The notes: generated from the letters alone by a model not told the origin. A stretch of 64,000 nucleotides of DNA from Prochlorococcus sp. AG-355-G23 (GCA_003278765.1 QCDK01000006.1:1-64000); one strand, 5' to 3'. Positions 30,703 to 43,105 are shown, counted from the stretch's first letter. Numbers and translations: made by a program.

Positions 30703-30921
30703 TTATTCTAAGTTTTTTAGTTTTTCTCTTAATTGATTAACTAAAGAGTTTCGGCTAATTGAGAGTAATTTGAGAGTATCTTGATGCATCTTAAGTTGTG
30801 TCTCCGCTATTTGTAGTACTTTTATAGATTCTTTTATTTCATTAGAAAGTTCATTTATTAAATATTTTTTACCTTCAAAGGTTAAAACTGGATTTGCAGA
30901 ATCATTTGTGTTTTCGCTCAT
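30703..30921 (-). CDS. Hypothetical protein (DUF6447-like, tentative)
   Basis: 72 aa coiled-coil-like; LTFEGKKYLINELSNEIK. Confidence 0.6.
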   Translation of the reverse strand: MSENTNDSANPVLTFEGKKYLINELSNEIKESIKVLQIAETQLKMHQDTLKLLSISRNSLVNQLREKLKNLE

Positions 30922-30951
30922 GGATTTACTTTTTTAATAAATAAAATAGAA

Positions 30952-32658
30952 CTATAAATTTTTAATCAATTGTTTTTCACATAATTCTTTATAAATTCCA
31001 GATTTATTTATTAAATCAATGTGTTTCCCAACTTCAATAATTTCACCTTTATCGAAAACAACTATTTTATTGGCCTCTTGAGTAGTGGCTAATCTATGAG
31101 CAATTACAATAACTGTTCTATCTTTCATAGCTCTATTGAGTCCTTTTTGTACTTCAGATTCTGATTCTGCATCTAACGCACTCGTGGCCTCATCTAAAAG
31201 GAGAATTGAGGGGTTCCCAAGTATTGCTCTTGCAATTGCTATCCTCTGTATCTGACCACCTGAGAAATTTGATCCTCTTTCAGTTATTTCAGTTTCATAT
31301 TTCTCGGGAAGCTTTTGAATGAAGTTGTGAGCGTTTGCTTTTCTTGCTGATTCTATAACCTCTTCTTTGGTGAAATTTCTGCCCATTCTTATTACATCAA
31401 TAATTGTTCCTGAAAACAAAAAAGGCTGTTGTTGTACTAATGCAATGTTTTTTCTAATATCTTTTGTATTTAATATTTTGAGATTTTTATCATCTATAAA
31501 TATGTCTCCATTATTTGGGGTTATAAACTTCAATATCAAAGCCAACATTGTACTTTTACCAGCTCCAGAAGCTCCAACAAATGCTGTGACTTCCCCTCTT
31601 TTAATTTCTAAATTAATATTTTTAAGTACTTGATTATCTTTTTCGTATGCGAAATTTACTTTCTTGAAACTTATCTTGCCTTGGCAATTGGATATCTTTC
31701 GTAAATTTTCTTTATCATCTTCGACAGGTTCTTGATTTATATTTTTCAACCTTTTTATTGAGGCTTCTGCCTGTTTATAGTCATTAAAATTTGTGCTTAC
31801 ATGGCTTATTGGATCAATAAGCATTAATATTGCTGCAAAAAAACTACTAAATTCTTCGCTTGTTAGAAGGCCTAAATTGATTCTTGCGGCTCCTAAACCT
31901 AATATTGCCAATATTCCAAATGCTTCAACAAATCCTACAACTGGATGTTGAAATGCAAGTAGTTTTAAAGTTTTATATTTTGCTTTTTTATTTGTACTTA
32001 ATCTATTATAAAATCTTTTCTCAATCCAATTTTCTGCAGCAAAGGCTCTTATCGTGGACATTCCATTTATAGATTCACCTATTAATCCTGCTAAATAACT
32101 TGTTGATTCTTGACTTTTTTCGGATGCTCTTAAAACTCTTCTTCCAAAACTGTTAACTGAAAGAATAATTATTGGTGCTAAAACGAATGTTGACACTGTT
32201 AGTGACCAGTCTAAATAAAACATATAGATTATTACTGCTAACAACTGTAAAGTACATGGAATAGTATCTTGAGCTGTTTTATAAATAACTTCGCTTACCC
32301 TGTCTGCATCTTCTGTAAGTCTATATGTGATGTCCCCAGCTGAAATATTTTCAACGGAATTCATCTTTATTTTTTGAATTCTTCTAAATAAATTTCCTCT
32401 CATCACTTCACTAATTTCTAAAGATGGTTTTGCTATGAATACATCTTGTCCAAATTGAGCAGTTTTCTGAACTAAAAATACAAATAAAGACTTAATTATT
32501 ATGCTAGAGACTTTTGAAAGATCACCTGACCCAATTGCTGGGATTAAGTTTCCAGCTAAGTAAGCTAATAAAGGCCAACAAGCTACGTAAATAAGCATGC
32601 ATATAAAACCCTTGATAAACCTATTTGAATATGGTCTGACTGGTGGTATTAGTCTCAA
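30952..32658 (-). CDS. ABC exporter, fused permease-ATPase
   Basis: GASGAGKSTML, FSGGQIQRIAIARAILGNPSILLLDEATSALD. Confidence 0.95.
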   Translation of the reverse strand: MRLIPPVRPYSNRFIKGFICMLIYVACWPLLAYLAGNLIPAIGSGDLSKVSSIIIKSLFVFLVQKTAQFGQDVFIAKPSLEISEVMRGNLFRRIQKIKMNSVENISAGDITYRLTEDADRVSEVIYKTAQDTIPCTLQLLAVIIYMFYLDWSLTVSTFVLAPIIILSVNSFGRRVLRASEKSQESTSYLAGLIGESINGMSTIRAFAAENWIEKRFYNRLSTNKKAKYKTLKLLAFQHPVVGFVEAFGILAILGLGAARINLGLLTSEEFSSFFAAILMLIDPISHVSTNFNDYKQAEASIKRLKNINQEPVEDDKENLRKISNCQGKISFKKVNFAYEKDNQVLKNINLEIKRGEVTAFVGASGAGKSTMLALILKFITPNNGDIFIDDKNLKILNTKDIRKNIALVQQQPFLFSGTIIDVIRMGRNFTKEEVIESARKANAHNFIQKLPEKYETEITERGSNFSGGQIQRIAIARAILGNPSILLLDEATSALDAESESEVQKGLNRAMKDRTVIVIAHRLATTQEANKIVVFDKGEIIEVGKHIDLINKSGIYKELCEKQLIKNL

Positions 32659-32716
32659 GTTATTATATATTTAATTGTTTATCCTACTTTATCAATATCT
32701 TTGGGGATAAAAAACA

Positions 32717-32893
32717 ATGAAATTGGATCAATTCTTAAAATGGAAAAATTTGGTATCTTCTGGTGGCGAAGCAAAAATTTTTATTAAATCGGGCTCTGTT
32801 AAGGTTAATGGTCTAATTGAGACTAGGAGAGGAAGGAAGTTAAACAAGGGAGATAAAGTAATATTTCTAAAAAATGAATTAATTTTTGAATAG
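32717..32893 (+). CDS. S4-domain RNA-binding protein (58 aa)
   Basis: MKLDQFLKWKNLVSSGGEAKIFIKSGSVKVNGLIETRRGRKLNKGDKVIF…, missed in the track. Confidence 0.85.
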   Translation: MKLDQFLKWKNLVSSGGEAKIFIKSGSVKVNGLIETRRGRKLNKGDKVIFLKNELIFE

Positions 32894-32945
32894 TTAGCTT
32901 ATTCAACTCACTTTGTATTATTATATTTTTCTTGGAGATAGTATT

Positions 32946-33671
32946 TTGAGAAAATCTGTAATTGCTGGTAATTGGAAAATGCACATGACTTGTGCTGAGG
33001 CTAAATCCTATTTAGAAAAGTTTATTCCCTTAATAAAAAACATAAAAGACGATCGTAAAATTGTTATTGCTCCACCTTTTACAGCTATTTCAACCTTTTC
33101 GGATCATTCTGATTTTGATTATTTAGATATTTCTAGTCAAAATATTCATTGGGAAGATCAAGGGGCATTTACTGCAGAAATATCTCCAAAAATGCTTCTT
33201 GAACATGGAGTCTCATATGCAATCGTTGGACATAGTGAACCAAGGAAATATTTTAGTGAAAGTGATGAACAAATTAATAAAAGAGCAGTTTTTGCTCAAT
33301 CTAGTGGACTTACTCCAATAGTTTGTGTGGGAGAAACATTAGAACAAAGAGAGAGAGGAGAGGCTGTTAGAGTTATTACTAGACAGGTTGAACAAGGATT
33401 AGAAAATACAGATCCTTCTAATTTAATTGTTGCCTATGAACCAATATGGGCTATTGGCACTGGTAAAACATGTGAGGCAGAAGACGCCAATAAGATATGT
33501 TCTTTGATTCGGAAATTAATAGGTTTTGATGATGTAATTATTCAATATGGTGGATCTGTTAAACCTAATAATATTGACGAAATCATGTCAATGTCTGATA
33601 TAGATGGGGTTTTAGTTGGAGGAGCTTCATTAGATCCGAATAGTTTTGCGAGAATTGCAAATTATCAATAA
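32946..33671 (+). CDS. tpiA: Triosephosphate isomerase (likely TTG start)
   Basis: [27 protein letters not shown]. Confidence 0.97.
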   Translation: MRKSVIAGNWKMHMTCAEAKSYLEKFIPLIKNIKDDRKIVIAPPFTAISTFSDHSDFDYLDISSQNIHWEDQGAFTAEISPKMLLEHGVSYAIVGHSEPRKYFSESDEQINKRAVFAQSSGLTPIVCVGETLEQRERGEAVRVITRQVEQGLENTDPSNLIVAYEPIWAIGTGKTCEAEDANKICSLIRKLIGFDDVIIQYGGSVKPNNIDEIMSMSDIDGVLVGGASLDPNSFARIANYQ

Positions 33672-34500
33672 GAAAAATCCATGGCCAAAAAGCTGGGGCC
33701 AAAAAACTTCAATTATGGGAGTTATTAATTTAACTCCTGATTCATTTAGTGATGGTGGGGAATTAAATTCCTCAAAAAAAGTTATAGATCAAGTAGACCA
33801 TTTCTTGAATAATGGTGTTGATGTTATAGATCTTGGTGCTCAAAGTACGAGACCTGGGGCTGAAGAAGTTGGTTCTACTATAGAAATAAAAAGATTGATT
33901 CCATATCTAAAATTAATAAGATCTGAATTTCCAGATGTTTTAATTTCTATTGATACATTTAATTCTGAAGTGGCTTACGAAGCTCTTTTAAATGGCGCTG
34001 ACTGGATAAATGATGTCACTGGAGGAAGAAGAGATATAAAAATTTTGGATGTTGTATCAAAATTCAACTGTCCATTCGTGATAACTCATAGTCGTGGTAA
34101 TAGTCAAAATATGAATCAACTTTCTAATTACCAGAATGTATTGAGTGATGTTAAGTGCTCGCTTGATAATTTAATAAAAAATGCTTTAGAAAAAAATATA
34201 TCTGAAAGAAATATAATAGTGGATCCTGGAATTGGGTTTTCAAAGGATATCATTCATAATTTGGAAATCTTGAGAAACTTAGATGTATTGAAAAAATGGA
34301 ATTTGCCAATTTTGATAGGTGCATCAAGGAAAAGATTTATCGGAGAAATTTTGAATGAGAAAAATCCCAAAGAAAGAGATATAGGAACACTTGCAATAAG
34401 TTGTCTTTGTTCTCAATTCAATATTGACATTGTGAGGGTTCACAACGTCAAACTAAATTATCAAATACTTAAAGTAGCTGATAAGATCTACAGAAAATGA
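33646..34500 (+). CDS. folP: Dihydropteroate synthase
   Basis: [34 protein letters not shown]. Confidence 0.97.
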   Translation: MRELQIINKKNPWPKSWGQKTSIMGVINLTPDSFSDGGELNSSKKVIDQVDHFLNNGVDVIDLGAQSTRPGAEEVGSTIEIKRLIPYLKLIRSEFPDVLISIDTFNSEVAYEALLNGADWINDVTGGRRDIKILDVVSKFNCPFVITHSRGNSQNMNQLSNYQNVLSDVKCSLDNLIKNALEKNISERNIIVDPGIGFSKDIIHNLEILRNLDVLKKWNLPILIGASRKRFIGEILNEKNPKERDIGTLAISCLCSQFNIDIVRVHNVKLNYQILKVADKIYRK

Positions 34501-34508
34501 TAAATTTA

Positions 34509-37500
34509 TTATTCTTTAACTCCTTCGATTTTATCCTCTACCTCTTGGTATAGTTCTTTCAACTGTTCAATATTCTCATCTGAAGTTTCCCAATATCCCC
34601 TACCATTAACTTCTAGCAAAGTACCAACAATTCTTCTGAAACTATTAGGATTAAGATCCATTAATCTTTTCCTCATCTCTTCGTCATTTATAAATGTTTC
34701 ATTAGTTTCTTCATATACAAAATTATCTACTTGACCACTTGTCGCACTCCAACCAAGAGTGTAATTAAGTCTGTTAGAAAGTTCTCTAACTCCTTCATAA
34801 CCAGATTTAAGCATACCTTCATACCACTTAGGATTTAAAAGTTTTGTCCTTGAGTCTAATCTGATGGTTTCTCCAAGTGTTCTAACTTGAGCATTAGAAG
34901 TAGTAGTGTCTGCTATATAGCTACTTGGTTCTTTTCCATCATCTCTAAGTGTCTTAATCAATTTTGTTGGATCTGAATCAAAATAATGACTTACATCTGT
35001 TAATGAAATCTCTGAGGAATCAAGGTTTTGAAATGTAACATCTGCTGTTTTCATTACTGACTCAAATACCTCTCTTTTTTGATTCATCTCGCCTGGATTA
35101 TCAGCATTAAAAGCATATGTTTTGCGTGATAAATACATTTCTTGTAATTCATTTTCTTCCTCCCAAGTTGAGTTTTCTACAGCTAAATTAACATTTGAAC
35201 TGTAGCTTCCGCTTGCGTTAGAGAATACTCTCGCTGAAGCTTCTCTTATAGAGGTACCTTCTTTTTCTGCTTGTTCTAGTGAATGTTTCCTTACAAAATT
35301 AGATTCCAGTGGTTCATCAGCCTCAGCCGCTAATTTGACCGCCTGATCAATTAAGGCCATCTGATTTATAAATAGATCTCTAAAAACTCCTGAGCAGTTA
35401 ACGACTACATCTATTCTTGGCCTACCTAATTCTTCTAAAGGGATTAATTCTAATTTGTTGATTCTTCCAACAGAATCTGGTTTTGGTTTTACACCAACAA
35501 ACCATAAGATTTGAGCAAGTGATTCTCCATAAGTTTTGATATTATCAGTACCCCATAAAACACAAGCAATTGTTTCAGGCCAAGTTCCTTGCTCTTCCTT
35601 TTGTCTCTCAATTAATTTGTCAACAACTGACTTTGCAGCAGCTACAGCTGCTGTAGTAGGGATTGATTGTGGATCAAGTGCATGGATATTTTTACCACTT
35701 GGTAAAACACCTGGATTTCTTATAGGGTCTCCACCTGGTCCAGGTAAAACATAATTTCCATCTAATGCTTTAATGAGGCTATCCATTTCTTTATCAGCAC
35801 AGACCTGTTCCAAACAGAAAAGTAAGTAATCAAATAATTTATTTAATTCCTTCTGATTAACTTCATTAAATCCATTTAAGGTACAGACCCTTAGCCAAGG
35901 GGTAGGTAAATTCAAACCAAATACTTTAAGAAAGTCAAACAATTTGGAAAGAAGTGATTTCTCTAAATAAACTCTGCCATCAACAATTTTTAAAGAGTTG
36001 ACCATTGCAAAAATAGACTCTCTTGCTGTCTTTATGATTTTTTCATTTAGCTCTACAAATTTGAGCTCACCTTTATTGTTACCATCATAAATTTGTTCAA
36101 TAGTCAGACCCATGGATTCAGCTAGCAATCCAGGAAGAGATCTTAATCCCTCTTGCTCTCTCTCTAATGATGCAATATTTACAAGTGTTGCAACAGCTTC
36201 TTCTGCTGTTGGGGCTTCTCCAATAGTATGAAGACCGCAAGGTAATAATCTACTTTCAATTTCCATCAACTGTTTATAGACATTCCCAACAAATAAATCT
36301 CTTTCATCTATTGAGAGTTCTCCTACATCTTTTGAAGGTAGCTCAACATCCTTGTCAAGATTACATTGTTTAGAAGTCTCAACTATGGCATTAACAATTT
36401 GAATACCCCTACTATTTTCTCTTAATTGTTGATAAGAACCAACGAGTTCACTTAGTTCTTTAAGTCCTTTGTAGAGTCCCGCATTTTCCGCTGGAGGTGT
36501 CAGATAACTAATAGTTGAAGCATATCCTCTTCTCTTCGCAATTGTTGCTTCAGATGGATTATTCGCAGCATAGTAATACAAATTAGGCAATGATCCAATG
36601 AGAGAATCCGGATAGCAAGTCTCACTCATGCCCATCTGTTTACCAGGCATAAATTCAAGTGATCCATGAGTTCCAAAATGAAGAACAGCATCAGCTCCCC
36701 AGATTTTTTCTACATAGGTGTAATAAGCGGCAAAACCATGATGAGGACTAGCACTTCTTGAATAAAGTAACCTCATTGGATCACCTTCATAACCAAATGT
36801 AGGTTGAACACCTATAAAAACATTTCCAAAATGTTTTCCATAAATAAGAAGGTTTTGTCCGTCACTATTGAGGTTTCCAGGAGGTTTACCCCAATTCTCT
36901 TCAAGTCTTTGAGAATATGGTGTGAACTCTTCGTATTCTTTTACTGACATCTTATGAGCAATATTTAACTCTGGAGAGCCATCCATTGCTTCAGGGTTGT
37001 TAATTACTTTTTCCATTAATTCTTTTGAATTACTCGGTAGTTCATCTATTTGATATCCTTTTGATTTCATTTCAAGAAGTAATCTATAAATTGAACCAAA
37101 AACATTCAAGTATGCTGCCGTTCCAACATTTCCTTTATCTGGTGGAAAACTAAATACTGTGATGGCTAATTTTTTATCCTTTCTTTGTTTAACTCTTAAA
37201 GTTGACCATTTTATTGCTCTTTCAGCTATTACATCAACTCGATCTTGGAGAGTATGCGCTTTACCTGTAGCATCATCACGACCTGAGAGAATAATAGGTT
37301 CAATAGCACCATCAAGCTCTGGAATTGCAATCTGTAGTGCTACCTGAACAGGGTGTAAACCTAGATCACTATCTTCCCATTCTTGTGTGGTTTGGAAAAC
37401 TAATGGAAGTGCAACCATATATGGCCTATTTAACCTTTTTAGGGCTTCAATAGCTTTAGGATGATCTTGTCTTGCTGGCCCACCAACTAGTGCAAATCCT

Positions 37501-38519
37501 GTTAGAGATACAACTCCATCTACTATAGGTTGATCTTTATTTATGGAATCATAATAAAATTCATTAACTGGTTTAGAAAAATCTAAACCTCCACAAAAGA
37601 TAGGTAGTACTCTCGCACCTCTGTATTCCAATTCTTGAATAACAGCAACGTAATGAGCATCATCTCCCGTAACGATATGACTCCTTTGTAGCACTAAGCC
37701 TATTGTTGGAGTTTTGTCATCTTTAAGATTTATATCTTTCCTGTTATTTTCCCAATTTTGATATTCTTTAAGACTTTCAAACATGCAAGGAGCAAGAGGA
37801 TGCCAAATTCCTAAATCTGGAAATGTTTCGGGGTCCTGAATTTTGAATTCTTCTATTTGATCCTTTATGATTTCTGAAACAGCGTACTTTTCAGAAATCA
37901 TTAACAAGAAGTTTTTTAGGTTCTCAGTGGTACCACCTAACCAGTACTGAAAACTTAGAATAAATGTTCTAGCATCTTGAGCTTTTTCTACTGGTAGATA
38001 TTTAAGTATTGAAGGAAGTGTATTTAATAACTTCAACATTGAATCTTGGAAACTTGCTCCATCAGATTCTTTTTTCTTTTTTATTAAATCTCCAATAATA
38101 CTTTTTGATTGACCAAGTTGGGCCATACTAAATGAACCTAACTTATTTAATCTCATTACCTCTGGCATGGAGGGAAAGACAATTGATGCTTTAAGCTTGT
38201 CTTTAAAAGGAGATACTGCATCAACAACTTTTTGAGCAAGGTCTTCAATGAATATTAGAGAAGCAATGAATATATCAGCATTAGCTATATCTTCTTTAAA
38301 ATCTTGAAAATTACTATCATTCCTAAGTTCTTCAATAAGATAGCCGCTAAGATCTAAACCTATTGGCCCATTCATCTTATTTATTGACTTTGCAGCTTCC
38401 GTTAAGGAATTTTGGTATTGTGGCTCAAGGACAACATAAACTGCTTTTATTACAACTTTGTGTTTGTTATCCTCAACAGGAGATACTCTGCGGTTTGCTG
38501 AGCGGACCTGCGTAAACAT
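34509..38519 (-). CDS. chlH: Magnesium chelatase subunit H
   Basis: 1336 aa; full-length CobN/Mg-chelatase architecture, [15 protein letters not shown]. Confidence 0.98.
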   Translation of the reverse strand: MFTQVRSANRRVSPVEDNKHKVVIKAVYVVLEPQYQNSLTEAAKSINKMNGPIGLDLSGYLIEELRNDSNFQDFKEDIANADIFIASLIFIEDLAQKVVDAVSPFKDKLKASIVFPSMPEVMRLNKLGSFSMAQLGQSKSIIGDLIKKKKESDGASFQDSMLKLLNTLPSILKYLPVEKAQDARTFILSFQYWLGGTTENLKNFLLMISEKYAVSEIIKDQIEEFKIQDPETFPDLGIWHPLAPCMFESLKEYQNWENNRKDINLKDDKTPTIGLVLQRSHIVTGDDAHYVAVIQELEYRGARVLPIFCGGLDFSKPVNEFYYDSINKDQPIVDGVVSLTGFALVGGPARQDHPKAIEALKRLNRPYMVALPLVFQTTQEWEDSDLGLHPVQVALQIAIPELDGAIEPIILSGRDDATGKAHTLQDRVDVIAERAIKWSTLRVKQRKDKKLAITVFSFPPDKGNVGTAAYLNVFGSIYRLLLEMKSKGYQIDELPSNSKELMEKVINNPEAMDGSPELNIAHKMSVKEYEEFTPYSQRLEENWGKPPGNLNSDGQNLLIYGKHFGNVFIGVQPTFGYEGDPMRLLYSRSASPHHGFAAYYTYVEKIWGADAVLHFGTHGSLEFMPGKQMGMSETCYPDSLIGSLPNLYYYAANNPSEATIAKRRGYASTISYLTPPAENAGLYKGLKELSELVGSYQQLRENSRGIQIVNAIVETSKQCNLDKDVELPSKDVGELSIDERDLFVGNVYKQLMEIESRLLPCGLHTIGEAPTAEEAVATLVNIASLEREQEGLRSLPGLLAESMGLTIEQIYDGNNKGELKFVELNEKIIKTARESIFAMVNSLKIVDGRVYLEKSLLSKLFDFLKVFGLNLPTPWLRVCTLNGFNEVNQKELNKLFDYLLFCLEQVCADKEMDSLIKALDGNYVLPGPGGDPIRNPGVLPSGKNIHALDPQSIPTTAAVAAAKSVVDKLIERQKEEQGTWPETIACVLWGTDNIKTYGESLAQILWFVGVKPKPDSVGRINKLELIPLEELGRPRIDVVVNCSGVFRDLFINQMALIDQAVKLAAEADEPLESNFVRKHSLEQAEKEGTSIREASARVFSNASGSYSSNVNLAVENSTWEEENELQEMYLSRKTYAFNADNPGEMNQKREVFESVMKTADVTFQNLDSSEISLTDVSHYFDSDPTKLIKTLRDDGKEPSSYIADTTTSNAQVRTLGETIRLDSRTKLLNPKWYEGMLKSGYEGVRELSNRLNYTLGWSATSGQVDNFVYEETNETFINDEEMRKRLMDLNPNSFRRIVGTLLEVNGRGYWETSDENIEQLKELYQEVEDKIEGVKE

Positions 38520-38621
38520 TGATTTTATTTAAGTATTTCTACCAGCCTACGAATGAAAAGACGTTATTGTGTGCAATATAAATAGCGTGTAACAACCTTT
38601 AAAAAAAAATTTTTTAAAAAA

Positions 38622-39470
38622 ATGATTGAAAACTCAAAGAAACCCATACCAGTACTAGTTTCCGGAGCTTTAGGCAGAATGGGCAGGGAAGTTGTTAATA
38701 CTGTATTAAATTCCACGGATTGTGAACTTGTTGCAGCAATCGACATAAACGAAAAGAATAATGGTCTAAATATTTCTGAATTATTAAATCTTGAAAATTG
38801 TGATGTTTTTGTTTCAAATGATTTTGAAGGAACTTTATGTTCTGTTAGTCAAAATTATAGAAATGAAAAAATCAAACCTGTGCTAGTTGATTTTACTCAT
38901 CCCGATTCTGTATATGAAAATACCAGATCAGCTATTGCATATGGTGTATCGCCGGTTGTAGGAACTACAGGTCTAAACCTTTCTCAAATAAAAGATTTGT
39001 CTGTTTTTGCTCAGAAAGCATCGGTTGGCTGTGCAATAATTCCTAATTTTTCAGTAGGTATGGTTCTTCTTCAACAGGCGGCATCAGTAGCGGCAAGATT
39101 TTATGACAATATTGAATTAATAGAGATGCATCATAATCAAAAAGCTGATTCTCCTAGTGGGACGTGTATAAAAACTGCAGAAATGATTGAAGAATATCCA
39201 AAGAAATTTAATCAGAATTTAGTAAAAGAGTCTGAGTCATTAAAAGGTGTACGCGGTGGGCTCAGAGATTCAGGAATCAATATACATTCTGTACGATTAC
39301 CAGGATTACTCGCACATCAGTTAGTAATTATGGGATCTCCAGGTGAAACTTACACAATTAAACATGACACTATTGATAGAAAGGCATATATGCCAGGAGT
39401 TTTACAGGCTATTAAAAAAATTGGTAATTATGAAACTTTAGTTTACGGACTTGAAAAATTGATTTTTTAA
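38622..39470 (+). CDS. dapB: 4-hydroxy-tetrahydrodipicolinate reductase
   Basis: [29 protein letters not shown]. Confidence 0.97.
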   Translation: MIENSKKPIPVLVSGALGRMGREVVNTVLNSTDCELVAAIDINEKNNGLNISELLNLENCDVFVSNDFEGTLCSVSQNYRNEKIKPVLVDFTHPDSVYENTRSAIAYGVSPVVGTTGLNLSQIKDLSVFAQKASVGCAIIPNFSVGMVLLQQAASVAARFYDNIELIEMHHNQKADSPSGTCIKTAEMIEEYPKKFNQNLVKESESLKGVRGGLRDSGINIHSVRLPGLLAHQLVIMGSPGETYTIKHDTIDRKAYMPGVLQAIKKIGNYETLVYGLEKLIF

Positions 39471-39471
39471 A

Positions 39472-40113
39472 ATGATAATTCCAATTAATTCAAGTCAAAT
39501 TTCAAAACTTATTCCTGCAGTTGGTACAGGAAGTCAATTTAAGTACGCGTTGGGGAATCCTAGAAAAATTCTTCAAAGAGTAATAGTTTCTTCAGTTGGT
39601 GGATTTATCTCATTAATTATTAGTTCGACTGGAGATCAAACTAATAATTTCTGGTTATTCCTATGTGTAGGTTTCTTTTTGTATATCATCTGGGGCCCTA
39701 TTCTTGAATCAAGTAGAAAAAACTTGCAATTAAGAAAATATAAATTTTTTTCTATATTTGATGGATATGTATCAGATATTTATAAAACAGAAAAGATTGA
39801 AAGTTCAAGAGAACAATCTAATAGGCAAGGTCGATTAGAAGTTGTCGAAAACAAAAGGACTTGGTTAGTACTTGAATTAGAAGATGAAGATGGTTATTTA
39901 GAAAAATTAAGTTTTCCTATGGAAAATAAGCACAGTCAAATTAGGGTTGGTTCGAGTATTAGATGTTTAGTAACATCTGATAACCGTAATTTTGATAGAG
40001 ATTTTTATTTGACCGATGCTTGGCTTCCTGAAATTAACTTATGGGTTGGTGAGTACCCGTATTTATTAAGACCAGCATTTGAGGAAATTTGCTATATTTA
40101 TTTGAATAGATAG
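39472..40113 (+). CDS. Conserved cyanobacterial hypothetical membrane protein
   Basis: 213 aa, 1-2 N-terminal TMs. Confidence 0.75.
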   Translation: MIIPINSSQISKLIPAVGTGSQFKYALGNPRKILQRVIVSSVGGFISLIISSTGDQTNNFWLFLCVGFFLYIIWGPILESSRKNLQLRKYKFFSIFDGYVSDIYKTEKIESSREQSNRQGRLEVVENKRTWLVLELEDEDGYLEKLSFPMENKHSQIRVGSSIRCLVTSDNRNFDRDFYLTDAWLPEINLWVGEYPYLLRPAFEEICYIYLNR

Positions 40114-40132
40114 TTAATGCTCATATAATACG

Positions 40133-41287
40133 ATGAAAAATAAATTGAATTTTAAAATTGTTGGATCAGGTCCCACAGGTTTATTACTTTCAATTGCACT
40201 TTCAAAATTTGATTGCAATATTTTTTTAACTGATTTATTAACAAAAGATAGATTAATTGATAAAGAAAAAACTTATGCAATTACTCACTCAACAAGAAAA
40301 ATCTTATCTAAATTCAGACTTTGGGAAAAATTAGAACCATTTTTATTTGGCTTTGATACCCTTTCAATTTCAGATAGCGTAACTTCAGCTTTCACCAATT
40401 TATCAACTTCTGACTTAGATGATGATATAAGTTCTGCCGAAAATATTGGCTGGGTAGTTAAACATTCGGATCTCATGAACGTATTTTTTCAAGAGATTGA
40501 CAATTATGAAAATATTTTTTTTATAACACCACAGAGATTGTTACGTAAAAAAATATTATTTGACTATCAATTCTTTTCAACAGGGGCTAACTCACTTGAT
40601 AAAAAATTCATAGATTTTGTTGATATAAAAAAATCGTATAGTCAGTCTTGTTTAACTTTTAAAGTTTCTCTTAGAGGTCATTGTGAAAAACGAGCTTATG
40701 AAATTTTTAGAAAAGAAGGCCCACTAGCATTATTACCTTTAGAAAAAAACTTATATCAAGTAATTTGGACTTCAAGTACATTAAAGGCAATTGAAAGGTT
40801 GAATTCTGACAAGAATTTTTTAATGGATAATTTATCAACAATTTTGCCTAATGAATTTAAGTTGGACCAAATAATAGGCGAATTTAATATTTTTCCTATT
40901 TCATTATCCTTAAATTTACCAGTTTTTAATTTTAAAAAATTAGTTTTTGTAGGAGATGCATTTCATACATTTCATCCTGTTGGTGGTCAGGGTTTAAATA
41001 CTTGCTGGAGAGATGTTAATACTATTTATGATCTTTTTAATAAAAATACTGCTATTACTAAATTGCAATTGGTATTATTTAAATTTAAGTATTTTTCAAG
41101 CAGAATTTTAGATATTATTGTCACTATTTTTATAACTGACTCGTTGATATCAATTTTTGCTAATCGAAACGTTTTTTTATTTCCAATAAGGAAATTTTCA
41201 TTTTTACTTTTAAATAAATTTCTTTTTACAAGAAAATTAGTCCTTAATCAAATGACTAAATCTCTCATTTACTCAAGTATTAAATAG
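40133..41287 (+). CDS. UbiH/UbiF-family FAD-dependent monooxygenase
   Basis: IVGSGPTGLLLSIAL, FVGDAFHTFHPVGGQGLNTCWRDV. Confidence 0.88.
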   Translation: MKNKLNFKIVGSGPTGLLLSIALSKFDCNIFLTDLLTKDRLIDKEKTYAITHSTRKILSKFRLWEKLEPFLFGFDTLSISDSVTSAFTNLSTSDLDDDISSAENIGWVVKHSDLMNVFFQEIDNYENIFFITPQRLLRKKILFDYQFFSTGANSLDKKFIDFVDIKKSYSQSCLTFKVSLRGHCEKRAYEIFRKEGPLALLPLEKNLYQVIWTSSTLKAIERLNSDKNFLMDNLSTILPNEFKLDQIIGEFNIFPISLSLNLPVFNFKKLVFVGDAFHTFHPVGGQGLNTCWRDVNTIYDLFNKNTAITKLQLVLFKFKYFSSRILDIIVTIFITDSLISIFANRNVFLFPIRKFSFLLLNKFLFTRKLVLNQMTKSLIYSSIK

Positions 41288-41292
41288 AATTC

Positions 41293-41490
41293 ATGAATAA
41301 TTATTTATCTAGAGAAATGATAATTTATTTATTTAACGTTTTAGGTTTGGATGAATCTACTATTGAACTTGGTATAAAATTATCTATAAAAAATAACACT
41401 CCGTTACCAATATTATTATGGAGTTATGGAATGCTAACTATTGAAGAACTAGATAAGTTATATTCATTTTTATTTCAAAAAATGGATTAA
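41293..41490 (+). CDS. DUF2949-like protein
   Basis: 65 aa; IELGIKLS…LPILLWSYGMLTIEELDKLYSFL. Confidence 0.75.
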   Translation: MNNYLSREMIIYLFNVLGLDESTIELGIKLSIKNNTPLPILLWSYGMLTIEELDKLYSFLFQKMD

Positions 41491-41529
41491 TAATTCTGTT
41501 ATAATTTACCTATATCTTAATCGAGAACA

Positions 41530-42054
41530 ATTACAGATTTAACTAAGGGAAATCAAGTATCAAGACAATCTATAGAGAAGCTTGATTTATTATTAATAAT
41601 CCTAGAAACTATTGATTTAAATGGTATTCAATCCCTTTACGCTTTATCAAATAGACTTGATTTAAATGATGTTCTACCAAACAAAATTACTATTTGGAAA
41701 TTAAGGAATAATAATCCATTGAGAAAATCTTATGTTAACAACAATATTAAAATAAACGAATTCGATGCCTTAATTAAAATCACCGTTGAAATGTCCAAAT
41801 ATTTATATCCTTATATAAGAGAGATACTAAAATCTAAAGAAGATATTAAAGAGAATTCAAAAATTTGGAATGATTTTAATAAGAGATTTATTGAGTTGAT
41901 TAAAGAGAGATTTAATGTAGATAGTATAAGAGTGAAAAAGATTATAAATCAAACTGAAAATGGTGAGATTATAATAAAATCTTTGCTTATTTTATCTTTT
42001 TGTATTTCAAATCAAGGTTATCAAAAGTTGAAGGATTTTTTATACGATTTTTAA
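41530..42054 (+). CDS. DUF3038-like protein; frame extends upstream of 41719 to a likely ATT start
   Basis: In-frame (I)TDLTKGNQVSRQSIEKLDLLLIILETIDLNGIQSLYALSNRLDLNDVLPNKI…; TAA immediately before 41521, no ATG/GTG/TTG before 41716. Confidence 0.65.
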   Translation: MTDLTKGNQVSRQSIEKLDLLLIILETIDLNGIQSLYALSNRLDLNDVLPNKITIWKLRNNNPLRKSYVNNNIKINEFDALIKITVEMSKYLYPYIREILKSKEDIKENSKIWNDFNKRFIELIKERFNVDSIRVKKIINQTENGEIIIKSLLILSFCISNQGYQKLKDFLYDF

Positions 42055-42058
42055 TATT

Positions 42059-42646
42059 ATGCAAAATAAATTGTCATTTCATCAATCTTCAGTAAGTCTC
42101 GAAATAATCGGATTGCCAGATTATTCTAATAATGAAAATAAAGATCAAATATCTATAATTTCTCAATGGAAATTAAACATAGTTGATAAACCACTTATTG
42201 AAGGCAAAATTGAACATTTAGGGCCTATTATGGATGCTTTTTATATTTATTCAAATCTTTTAATCAAAAACGAAATTCCAATATATGAGTCTAAATTAAT
42301 CGATATAAAAGCCGATAATCTCCACATACATAATATTGTTCTCAAGAGCTCTAAAGCAAATGTAAAGCCTTTAGTTCTAAAGATTGGTAATTCATTGCTT
42401 TCAGATACCATAAATTGTTTTGATCAGTTAAATGAATCGCCAAAAGTAAGAATAAAAAAAACAGATATATCTACTAAAATTCCAAAAAAATTAAAATTTG
42501 GGTTAATTAATAAAGTTAAATTTTTCAATTTCTTTATTCCACCGTTTTTTGCAATTTGCTTTTTAATAATATTCTCTTCGTCTTTTATTTATTTTTATAG
42601 TCCTTTTGAAGATATAGAAAAAAAAGAACTAACAAATCCTGAATAA
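42059..42646 (+). CDS. DUF4335-like protein
   Basis: Directly follows the DUF3038 gene; LSFHQSSVSLEIIGLPDYS. Confidence 0.75.
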   Translation: MQNKLSFHQSSVSLEIIGLPDYSNNENKDQISIISQWKLNIVDKPLIEGKIEHLGPIMDAFYIYSNLLIKNEIPIYESKLIDIKADNLHIHNIVLKSSKANVKPLVLKIGNSLLSDTINCFDQLNESPKVRIKKTDISTKIPKKLKFGLINKVKFFNFFIPPFFAICFLIIFSSSFIYFYSPFEDIEKKELTNPE

Positions 42647-42734
42647 AGAGCAATTAGCATCTTAAATATAAACACGATACTATAGGTTAATTTCTTTTCA
42701 GAGTTATTCAAATTTTTTCTTTGAGCTTTGATTT

Positions 42735-43103
42735 ATGGCAGATTTAAACATCCCAAATTTGAATATTAAACCAGATAAATATATTTTTAAAAAAAAATTA
42801 AATTTAAGAAGAAAATCTAAAAGAAGACTATTTACCGAATCTTTCTTTTTGTTTATTTTGAGTGTTTTATTAGTTTATATAAATTATTTAATTCCTGATA
42901 AAAATCTGCTATTACAAAATCTACCTTCGACATTTAATAAATCTTTTTTATTATTGATTGATCTCTTTTCATATCTATATGAGATATTTTTGGTGTTTTT
43001 TATTTTTGTATCTTCGTTTACTGCTCTTATTTTAATGATAGGATCATTTAATAGGTTAGTTAAAGTCTCTAAGAGAAAGTTAAAACAAATTGTCTATAAA
43101 TGA
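42735..43103 (+). CDS. Hypothetical membrane protein
   Basis: 122 aa, two TMs, basic N-terminus. Confidence 0.6.
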   Translation: MADLNIPNLNIKPDKYIFKKKLNLRRKSKRRLFTESFFLFILSVLLVYINYLIPDKNLLLQNLPSTFNKSFLLLIDLFSYLYEIFLVFFIFVSSFTALILMIGSFNRLVKVSKRKLKQIVYK

Positions 43104-43105
43104 TT

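Noticed and set aside
35536-37347. Plus-strand ORFs 35536-35754 and 37159-37347
   Set aside because: Fully antisense to chlH; no independent coding signal, typical shadow ORFs.
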